This document shows, piece by piece, positions 1-6,146 of a DNA stretch of 6,146 nucleotides. The notes beneath the pieces were generated by a model. That model searched no databases. It worked only from the letters and a program-made list of their open reading frames with translations, and was not told the DNA's origin. How positions within the stretch are numbered: the stretch's first letter is position 1; each line of letters opens with the position of its first letter. The position numbers and the translations under genes are program-made. The DNA comes from CAYSBA01 sp964429075 [NCBI: uncultured bacterium]. GTDB taxonomy: Bacteria; CAYSBA01. Location of the stretch: NCBI GenBank assembly GCA_964429075.1, contig CAYSBA010000092.1:1-6146 (forward strand), given 5' to 3'.

Positions 1-252
1 CTCATACACACCTTCTGCATGAAACAGGATTGATGGGAATTGATAGAAATACCCTGGAGGAACAACTTTCAATTTTGCATAAGAGGTGTTTTTAAGTTCA
101 ACAAAATATAGACCATCTTTTGTTGTCTTTTGAGACTGACATCCTTCACAAATTTTATCTTCAGCAAGAAGTTTTTCAGATTCATCTAATATCTGAATTA
201 CTGCATCTTTGATTGGCCTGCCGCTCTTTGCATCGTATACCACACCAGATGG
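1..252 (-). other. Protein domain: carboxypeptidase-regulatory-like module, incomplete
   Basis: Residues about 1965-2048, running off the window at base 1. It opens PSGVVYDAKSGRPIKDAVIQ, the signature of a regulatory-like beta-sandwich (Gly-x-Val-x-Asp, Gly-x-Pro, Ala-x-Val). TTKDGLYFVEL supplies the Asp-Gly-x-Tyr strand. It ends with LKVVPPGYFYQFPS, where Pro-Pro-Gly-Tyr followed by Phe-Pro-Ser is familiar from such modules in DUF11 proteins. An unusual C-E-G-C pair (codons 148-150 and 139-141) lies in the loop before the Asp-Gly strand. The protein continues past this module. Confidence 0.72.
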
Positions 253-3200
253 GATCACAGGTAGATCGAGATCTTCCAGTTTACTCTCAATCTCAAGATT
301 TTTTTTGCTTATAAAAGCACCTCCAGATGAATACAGCTTTAAATCGGTTACAAAAGATGGAAGATCCCTTATCAGGAATTTTCCATCCTCATCAGTAATA
401 TCCTTAATCTCAGTAAGATTTGTAAGGGTGACGGTAAAGTCTGAAAGGGCGAGGTCGACATCTTTTGAGAATGATCCGTCAGGCTCCCCACGGTCCCAGA
501 AAACCCTGCCAGATATGTAGTTTGTTCCGAGAACACCGCCCACTACAAATGATACTGTGTTTGTAAAACCCTCGTTATGCTCAGTCTTCCACTGTATGTA
601 GTTTTTTATTATCGATTTTGGTCTTGTCTCTTTTTTAATATCAACCCTGAAGCTGACAGATGTCTTCCCACCCGGATCAATAGATAGGCCTTCGATTCTT
701 AACCTGATATTCTGTTGATCCGTTTGAACGTTCCAGGATGCACCTTCTGGCAGGCTTAAAACCTTGGGATTTTCAAAATAATCTGCGAGTGGATCCTCAA
801 GGATAAGGGAAGATACCTTGTTGTTTCCTCTATTTTCTACTACCACTGTAAAATCAATTCTGTCTCCGGGAAGGACCTCACCACCTTCTGGATCCTCTGC
901 GTAGAGCCGTGATATAATTATGTCCTGAGTGGAACATGATGGAAGGGTTGTCTTTTCCTTTTCGGATGTCTCAGTTATTGAATCTGAAAGTACCACAAAG
1001 TTGTTGTATGTTAACATTGCCTGATTTGAAATATCATCAACACAGTCTATAACATCTGTCTGAAATTCAATCTCAACGGTTTGGCCTGGCTCTATTTTAT
1101 CTATATAAAACTCGAGTAGTTTTTGGTCGTCGATATATTGAAAGGGATCATCATCATGTTCGTCGGTAAGATCTTTTTCATCTATCTTTGCAGAGTCTTT
1201 CACATATGACAGTCCTTCTGGTATTGTATCAGTAACATAAACCCCCTCTGCAGGTGCACTTCCTGTATTTGTTATCAGCATCTGAAAACCAATTACATCT
1301 CCCTGATCCAAAAATCCTTCTGTTCCTCCATCTTTTACGAAAAACCACTTTTTGTAGAAGCTCTGTAAATCTGGACCACCACCTAGGATAAAATAGGTTG
1401 GATCTGATTTTACATTGGGGGTAGCTGGATTATCGGTAAGCCACTCTGAATTGTCACCTCTGGATAGGATCTTTCCCTGATTCCAGATTACAATACCCGA
1501 AGGTAGATCATCCTTGATCCTTACTCTGAACTCCACAATTGCCTCTGTTGATGTATCAGATCGGTCGTAGATCAAAACAACCCCATCTGGTGTCCCGGGT
1601 TTTGCAGACTTTATCGTCATTCCATTCAAAAAGGGGGCTAATCCGTTTACATCATCTACAGGTATCCCATTCAATCTTGTTGATCCCTCAACATAATAGG
1701 TGCCTTCGGGAATTACATCGTAGAATACTGTATCCTGTGAGTCCTTTGCACCTGTATTTTTTATCCTTATTCTGTAGAGGATCTCATCACCGGCAACAGG
1801 CTCTCTACCGTTGAGGTCGAAATACTCCTTTGTAGAATCACCAAGATATGGCTCTGCAACCACCTCAAAACTAGTTGCATCGTCCGGTTCCGGGGTAGTG
1901 GGATCATCACTCGGATATTCCACCCCTTCTGATGAAACTGTAGCCTGATTTGAGATTATAGTGCCATCTTCTACATCAGACTTGATACGGGCATCAAACT
2001 TTAAGACCACAGCATTTTCCTCGCCAGGGTATACCAGTGATAGCTCTGGTGTTGTATCAGGGTCCCACCTAATTGTATTGCCGTCCAGGAGTCCCCCCTG
2101 ATATACAACTATTGATTCAAGGTGATCTACATCTACAGGGTCTGTTACAACCACATTATGTGCTGGTGCTGTCCCTCTATTTACTACTCTTATTTCATAA
2201 TTAATCCAGTCTTTTGGAATTACCTGTCCACCATTTGCATCTAAGTATGACTTTATGGTTGTACTGAGATCTGCACCAGGGACAACTAAAAACTGTGTTG
2301 GATCATCTGGTACTGCTGTGGATGGATCGTCACTTAAAAATGGGTCAATATCCTGTATGTCAATCTTTGCCTGATTGACAACAAGATAGCCAGGAAGTGT
2401 GCTATCTTTTATTCTGCAAACAATTTCAAGCTCTTTTTCTTGAGAGGGTGCAAGGTGTGATAGCTCAAATACCACTCTATCGGATTCTATCCTCCCCTCT
2501 GTGGCTGAGATTATTTTAAGTGCATCTGTATCTATAGGGTCAGTCAGGACTATATTTTCTGCATCAACTGTACCTGTATTTCTAAATTTTATAGTGTATT
2601 TTATCCTTGCACCAGGTATAAAATTATCGTCAACAGGACTGACAACATCGGTAAACTCATCGATCCATGGAAATCTAATCTGTAACACCGCTGGATCTTC
2701 ATAGAGATCTGTGGTCTCTGGCCAATCTGTTTTAAGTGTATCTGTGATCTGATCAAAGTTGATAAATCCCTGAATCGGGATATTGGTGCCATTCTCTACG
2801 GTCTGTTTTATCCTTATCTTAAAGTGTAGGTCTATCGATTCGCCTTCAGAAAGGCTTTTAAGCTTCTGGTTAGTTGTCGAATCCCAGTATATATCTCCAT
2901 TGTTGTAAATGCCTCCATCCTGCAATTCTTCGATAGAAATCATGTCAGCAAGACTGGCTATCGGCACCTTTACTACAAGGTTGGTAGCATCTATTCCACC
3001 GTTGTTGGTGATCGTTAACACAAAGTCTGCTACGTCCCCCGGCATCAAATAGCCACCATTTTGATCAACATAGCTTAGAGTCGCACCTCTTATGTCAGGA
3101 AGTTCTCTTACAGTAAATTCTGTTGGATCATCAGGTTCTGGTGTGACAGGATCGTCACTCTGATAATGGTTATTCTGCTGGTCTATTAATATGGCCTGAT

Positions 3201-6146
3201 TGGTGATTACAGTACCATCTGTAATATAGTTCTTGATAGTGGCAGAAAAATGTAAATATAGGGTATTTTCTTCACCAGGTAAAAGATTATCAATATTCCA
3301 GGTTATCTTTCTGTTAAATAGATCAAAACTACCACCATCTTCAACCTCGATGTCCATCAACCAAGGATCAACCCTGTCCTGGACAACTGCTTTTTTCAGT
3401 GTATCATCACCGGTATTATAGATCTTGATAGTATAATAAATCCTTTCACCCGGTACACTCCATAGATCTCTCGTAAGTCTTCTACCTGCCGAATCAAACA
3501 CCTCTTTTTCAATATTTATCTTTGGCGATGATACAACATCAAAGCTCGTAGGATCATCCTTCTCCTCTGTTGTTGGGTCGTCTGTTGGGAATGGATCAGC
3601 TACATCATCTGCACTTATAAAGGCCTGATTGGATATTGTTGTCCCATTTTCTATTGGTAGTTTTAATTTTGCTCTGAAGTACAACGACACAGAGCTTCCG
3701 GGTGGTATTCTCTTTAGCTCATTTACATCTTCATAGCTGAAGATAATGGTGTGACCATCAATTCTTGCAGATGTGATCGGTTCTATCTCTTCAAAATATT
3801 CATCAACAGGGTCTGTTACAATAACATTTCTGGCTGACTGATCACCACTGTTTATTACTACAATCTTATAGGTGATCCAGTCGCCAGGATGTGGCATTTG
3901 TCCATTTTCATCTGAGTATATCTTTGTAGACTCACTGAGATCCACTGTAGATATAACCTGTACAACTGTAGGATCATCTTGTTCTGATGTTCTTGGATCG
4001 TCGGAGTAGATTGTATCATTATGTCCTTCATAGGTAACAAAGGCCTGATTTGCTATCCTTGTACCATTTGGAGTATCCACAGAGACTGTTGCAAAAAAGC
4101 TGAGGTTCACTTTGTCTCCTGGCTGGAGGGATTGAAGCTCTTGTGTTGTTGTATAATCCCACCTTATTTTATTTCCGTTGATTATTCCTCCAGAGTCGGG
4201 CTGGATACCCACCAGATGGGAATCGATTGGATCCAGTACAACAATATCTTTTGCAGGTGCATGACCTCTGTTCTCAATTGTTATTGTATATTTTAATATA
4301 TCTGAAGGTCTTGTTATGTCAGGTTCACCACTTAAATCCTCTACACTCTTTGTAACAAAAAGATCTGGTTTTGCAGTTACAATAAAGGTTGTTGGATCAT
4401 CTATCTGTGGTGTTGATGGATCATCACTAAGAGCCTCAATACCCTCTGATGATACAGTTGCCTGATTGCTTACAACCGTACCATCTGTCAAAGACAGTGA
4501 TATTCTTGCTCTTATCCTTAGTTCTATACTTTCTCCTTTAAGCAACTGTGGAACAATCCATTCGACCGTTTCATCTGACAATAGATTTCCACCATCCATG
4601 GGCTCAATTTCAGAGAAACTGCCTGATGGTAGTGAATCTATAACATGTACATTTTGGGCATCTTTACCTCCTGTATTTATCACCCTGATCCTGTATATGA
4701 CCCAATCACCAGGTTCGTAGAGCCCATCATCGTCTTCGAGCAAGACCTCTTTTGTAGTGTCTGAAAAATCTGGTTTTGCAACCACAACAAAATTGGTTGG
4801 ATCGTCTAACTGTGGTGTTGTTGGATCATCGGTAAGCTGTGTCAAATTTCCTCCCGTAATTGATGCCTGATTGGACACTACCGTACCATCGGGTGTGTCA
4901 TCTTTTATCCTTGCTATGAAGTAGAGCTCAATCTGTCCGGAAAAATCTGAAAGTTGAGGCGTTGATGAAGGATCCCACCGGATTGTCCCATCTTTAAGTG
5001 TTCCACCTTGGCCGATTTCTACCTCTTCGAGCCACGAACTGAGAGGATCTTTAACCGTTACATCAGAAGGTGAATCACCGGTATTTTTTACCACCAGTGT
5101 ATATTTAACAAGGTCACCAGGTTCAAAATATCCTCCATTCAGGTCTTCTACGACCTTTGTGGAATCTGAAAAATCAGGACTACTTGTGATATAAAATACA
5201 GTTGGATCGTCTAATTGGGGTGTTGCAGGATCGTCCGTTGGTATTCTGTTACTATTTTGATCAGTTATAAAGGCCTGGTTTGAGACTGCTGTTCCATCCA
5301 GAAGAAGGTTCTTTAGTCTTGCCTTAAACCTGATCTCTACTGTCTGTTGTGGGTCTATATGTGACAATCCAGATACAGTGGATTGATCCCAGATGATCTT
5401 CTGTCCATCAAACACACCAGGAGTTATAAGCTGGATGTTATCAAATTTTGTCATATCTATCTCATCCTCTACCACTACCGCACCCTCAGCACTTACACCA
5501 CTATTAATAACCTTTATAATGTATTCTACCCATTGCCCGGGCCTGAAGCCTCCGCCATCTAAGTCTATAACCTCCTTTGTAGATCCACTTAGATCTGCCC
5601 TGTTGTAGACCTGTACCTTGGTAGGGTCATCAGGCTGCGATGTTAGAGGATCATCTGATAGGATGCCATCCTGATCAAGTCGGTGCTTGATCTGTGCCTG
5701 ATTTGAGATGATATATCCATCTGGTGTATTTAAAGCTACCTTTGTATGATATGTGAGGGTAACCCCTATTGAGGGATCTATTCTGAGTAGAGATGGGTTA
5801 TCCTGGAATGTAAATGTGATACTCTTTGTGTTTGCATCAAAAGTACCCCCATCAACCAGCACATCTGTGAGATATTGATCGAGTACATCCTTTACAGTTA
5901 CATCCTCTGCAGGGCGATTACCATTGTTTGTTATTGTAATAGTATAGTCTATTGTATCACCTGGGTCTGCAATCCTGCCACCCTGACCGCTCACTGAGGC
6001 ATCCTTTTTTACATCGAGCAAAGGTCTGTAGAATACATTGAATATTGTTGGATCACTATCTCCTGGTAGTTGAGGATCGTCTGTTATGATGGTGTATGAA
6101 CCTGCACTGAGGATCCCCTGATTTTTTACCTGCATGCCATCTATAC
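1..6146 (-). CDS. Giant DUF11-repeat surface protein, internal fragment (partial at both ends)
   Basis: One reading frame is open across the entire window, about 2,048 codons, with no stop, start or ribosome binding site visible. The product begins within a DUF11-like repeat (residues 1-7). It continues through twelve full repeats (residues 8-1706) and a diverged thirteenth (about 1707-1868), then two small modules resembling SdrD-B/Cna-B or carboxypeptidase-regulatory domains (about 1874-1964, and 1965 onward, incomplete). Thirteen NQ-type repeat junctions, spaced 399-468 bases, all fall in this frame, which is strong evidence that it is real. No transmembrane helix is seen. The chain is rich in Asp, Glu, Val, Ile and Thr and holds only five Cys, as expected for an extracellular beta-rich stalk. 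By family knowledge, such proteins are secreted or envelope-associated and serve structural or adhesive roles. The precise role here is inferred and unproven. The signal peptide and any anchoring or OmpA-like domain would lie outside the window. Confidence 0.95.
253..525 (-). other. Protein domain: SdrD-B / Cna-B-like module
   Basis: Residues about 1874-1964. It opens with ISGRVFWDRGEPDGSF and DVDLALSDFTVTLT. The pattern Gly-x-Val-(Phe/Trp)-x-Asp followed by Asp-Gly is typical of SdrD-B and Cna-B type modules. The later TDEDGKFLIRDLP is the usual Asp-Gly-x-(Phe/Tyr) strand of carboxypeptidase-regulatory-like folds. No cysteine is present. A module of this kind after a DUF11 array is expected in large envelope proteins and probably acts as a rigid spacer. 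The exact family assignment is uncertain. Confidence 0.65.
541..1026 (-). repeat. Terminal DUF11-like unit 13, diverged
   Basis: Residues about 1707-1868. It begins with a normal NQA but has no paired Asp-Asp-Pro linker. In its place are a Ser/Thr/Glu-rich stretch (SDSITETSEKEK) and one cysteine (PSCST). The core is clear: AEDPEGGEVLPGDRIDF, TVVVENRG, LILEDPLADYF and IDPGGKTSVSFRVDI. At its end, where the next NQA would be, it reads IIKNYIQW and then NTVSFVVGG, which appears to close the array. The lower boundary is approximate. Confidence 0.78.
1027..1482 (-). repeat. DUF11 repeat unit 12, long form (152 aa)
   Basis: Residues 1555-1706. The junction is NQGKI and the linker is altered (TDNPATPNVKSDPTYF). 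The core has LDQGDVIGFQMLITNTG, then VYVTDTIPEGLSYVKDSA, again the long DUF11 form. The region around HDDDPFQYIDDQ is unusually acidic. IEPGQTVEIEF precedes the tail, where VIDCVDDIS carries a cysteine just before the NQA of the next unit. Confidence 0.87.
1483..1950 (-). repeat. DUF11 repeat unit 11, long form (156 aa)
   Basis: Residues 1399-1554, the longest unit. The junction is NQATVSSEG and the linker is SDDPTTPEPDDATSF, where the second Pro is Ala. After VAGDEILYRIRIKNTG it has the segment DVIPEGTYYVEGS followed by TRLNGIPVDD. This matches the canonical DUF11 / TIGR01451 form better than the shorter units before it, which lack the Tyr-Tyr-Val-x-Gly-Ser stretch. It ends DLPSGIVIW before NQG. 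Confidence 0.9.
1951..2376 (-). repeat. DUF11-like repeat unit 10 (142 aa)
   Basis: Residues 1257-1398. The junction is NQAKI and the linker is SDDPSTAVPDDPTQF. The core has DANGGQVIPKDWINYEI and VVNRG, then NVVVTDPVDVDH. LDGNTIRWDPDTTPEL strongly resembles the same segment in unit 3. It closes with EDGTIIS. Confidence 0.88.
2377..2775 (-). repeat. DUF11-like repeat unit 9, diverged (133 aa)
   Basis: Residues 1124-1256, the shortest unit. The junction Asn is Ile (IQGFI). Both Asp-Asp-Pro boxes have decayed (TDWPETTD and YEDPAVL). The core is still recognisable: FIPGARIKYTIKFRNTG, ENIVLTDPIDTDA, and a Gly-Gly segment reduced to ATEGRIESDRVVFEL. It contains the first cysteine met when reading from the N-terminal side (IVCRI, codon 2416-2418). 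It ends PGYLVV before a normal NQA. Confidence 0.82.
2776..3201 (-). repeat. DUF11-like repeat unit 8 (142 aa)
   Basis: Residues 982-1123. The junction is NQAIL and the linker is SDDPVTPEPDDPTEF. The core has DQNGGYLMPGD, then VLTITNNG, and the Gly-Gly segment LQDGGIYNNG with DIYWDS. The tail departs from the family pattern. Instead of DGT-x-x-SNQA it reads VENGTNIPIQG, so the junction to unit 9 is damaged or remodelled. Confidence 0.85.
3202..3630 (-). repeat. DUF11-like repeat unit 7 (143 aa)
   Basis: Residues 839-981. The junction is NQAFI and the linker is TDDPTTEEKDDPTSF. The opening strand carries INIEKEVFDSAGR, followed by SVPGERIYYTIKIYNTG, where PGE replaces PGD. It then has EDGGSFD with KITWNI and LLPGEENTLYLHFSA, and closes with TDGTVIT. 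Confidence 0.88.
3631..4050 (-). repeat. DUF11-like repeat unit 6 (140 aa)
   Basis: Residues 699-838. The junction is NQAFV and the linker is SDDPRTSEQDDPTVV. The opening is DLSESTKIYSDENG, followed by HPGDWITYKIVVINSG and NVIVTDPVDEY. The usual Trp of the Ile-x-Trp strand is replaced (TIIFSYED). The unit closes with IPPGSSVSLYFRAKL and ENGTTIS. Confidence 0.88.
4051..4467 (-). repeat. DUF11-like repeat unit 5 (139 aa)
   Basis: Residues 560-698. The junction NQATVSSEG is followed by the linker SDDPSTPQIDDPTTF. The core has TKSVEDLSGEP, with RPSD in place of PGD, then LKYTITIENRG, DIVVLDPIDSH and NGNKIRWDY. LQPGDKVNLSFFATV precedes the closing NGTRIA. The linker DNA is about 82% identical to that of unit 4 at one unit's distance. 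Confidence 0.9.
4468..4872 (-). repeat. DUF11-like repeat unit 4 (135 aa)
   Basis: Residues 425-559. The junction is NQASI and the linker is TDDPTTPQLDDPTNF. The core has YEPGDWVIYRIRVINTG, then VHVIDSLPSG, the segment MDGGNLL with TVEWIVP, and LLKGESIELRIRARI. It closes with LTDGTVVS. The two Asp clusters around the turn (LEDDDG) make this region especially acidic. Confidence 0.9.
4873..5280 (-). repeat. DUF11-like repeat unit 3 (136 aa)
   Basis: Residues 289-424, close to the family consensus. The junction is NQAFI and the linker is TDDPATPQLDDPTVF. It continues SDSTKVVEDLNGGYFEPGD and VKYTLVVKNTG, which is the textbook DUF11 opening. KDGTIRWDP follows, and DDTPDGTVVS closes the unit. The linker DNA is similar to that of unit 4. 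Confidence 0.9.
5281..5703 (-). repeat. DUF11-like repeat unit 2 (141 aa)
   Basis: Residues 148-288. The junction is NQAQI and the linker has both boxes (SDDPLTSQPDDPTKV). The sequence then runs TKEVIDLDGGGFRPGQW, with PGQ replacing the usual PGD, and the strand ends VINSG. The later hallmarks are VFDGQKIIWDQ and HIDPQQTVEIRFKARL, and the unit ends at LDGTAVS before the next NQA. Confidence 0.88.
5704..6123 (-). repeat. DUF11-like repeat unit 1 (140 aa)
   Basis: Residues 8-147. The unit starts with the variant junction NQGIL instead of NQA. Its linker is irregular: TDDPQLPG followed by DSDPTIF. It keeps the PGD turn (ADPGDTIDYTITITNNG), the segment DVTVKDVLDQY, the Gly-Gly segment VDGGTFDA and the strand SITFTFQ. 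It ends in DGYIISN at the next junction. The eight residues before it (DGMQVKN at their end) match the tail of a repeat, so the array continues upstream of the window. Confidence 0.85.

Noticed and set aside
209-520. Plus-strand open frame of 103 codons
   Set aside because: It is antisense to the SdrD-B-like module, has a low-complexity Ser/Arg-rich product with no recognisable motif and no ribosome binding site I can support. It is a shadow of the minus-strand gene.
1539-1814. Plus-strand open frame of 91 codons, His/Arg/Leu-rich
   Set aside because: It lies opposite unit 11, whose DUF11 motifs are clear. The odd composition is what an antisense frame of an acidic beta protein yields.
2601-4040. 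Minus-strand frames at 2601-2792 and 3858-4040
   Set aside because: They are in a different frame from the giant open frame and overlap units 8-9 and 6, where the in-frame translation is coherent.
4021-4296. Plus-strand open frame of 91 codons rich in Cys and Ile
   Set aside because: It is antisense to unit 5 and its junction with unit 6. The Cys-rich look comes from reading Thr, Gly and Ala codons of the real gene in the wrong frame.
2501-5608. Other short plus-strand frames (2501-2704, 3233-3421, 4466-4720, 5393-5608)
   Set aside because: Each sits opposite the same kind of DUF11 segment and starts or stops at places set by the repeat motifs. None has independent support.
1-6146. Regularly spaced short DNA matches such as gcctgatt about every 420 bases, which might suggest a CRISPR-like or binding-site array
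   Set aside because: All thirteen fall in the same codon phase and encode the Asn-Gln-(Ala/Gly) junction, or its Ile variant. The spacing is a protein repeat, far too long and too variable for CRISPR.
1-6146. Frequent GATC sites, as in an origin or a methylation-regulated region
   Set aside because: Many come from Asp-Pro codons (GATCC on the coding strand) in the linkers and are explained by the protein sequence.
1-6146. Possible promoters, terminators, tRNA or other RNA genes
   Set aside because: No intergenic sequence exists in the window, and I saw no cloverleaf, strong hairpin with T-run or plausible promoter that outweighs the continuous coding frame.

Overview
The whole window is the inside of one very long gene read on the minus strand. 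In the frame whose plus-strand triplets begin at positions 1, 4, 7 and so on, there is no stop codon from base 6146 to base 1, about 2,048 codons. Neither the start nor the stop is present. I translated this frame by hand from end to end, and it gives one coherent repetitive protein, so the short open frames elsewhere are shadows of it.

The layout in protein order runs from high to low coordinates. The last eight residues of a preceding repeat lie at 6146-6124, followed by twelve complete tandem repeats (6123-1027, about 133-156 residues each). A diverged thirteenth unit follows (1026-541), then two small beta-sandwich-like modules of the SdrD-B/Cna-B or carboxypeptidase-regulatory type (525-253 and 252-1), the second running off the window. 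Each repeat looks like the DUF11 / TIGR01451 'conserved repeat domain'. It has an Asn-Gln-Ala (NQA) junction, a linker of two Asp-Asp-Pro boxes, a conserved Pro-Gly-Asp turn, a beta strand ending in Asn-x-Gly, an Asp-Pro or Ile-Pro segment, a Gly-Gly...Ile-x-Trp segment and a late Pro-Gly segment before the next NQA.

This architecture is typical of giant secreted or cell-surface proteins of bacteria, and some archaea, that act as stalks, adhesins or envelope-layer components. The protein is acidic, has only five cysteines in about 2,048 residues and shows no transmembrane segment here. The C-terminal modules are of a kind I associate with large bacterial DUF11 proteins. The base composition is moderately AT-rich. 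Arg is mostly AGG/AGA and Ile often ATA, which fits several anaerobic or thermophilic lineages, but the organism cannot be named from this window.

There is no second gene, RNA gene, mobile element, CRISPR array, promoter or terminator that I can support, and no multi-gene system. What deserves attention is the internal structure of the giant protein: two size classes of repeat, a decayed unit in the middle, signs of local duplication and mosaicism between units, and a CxxC pair in the last module.
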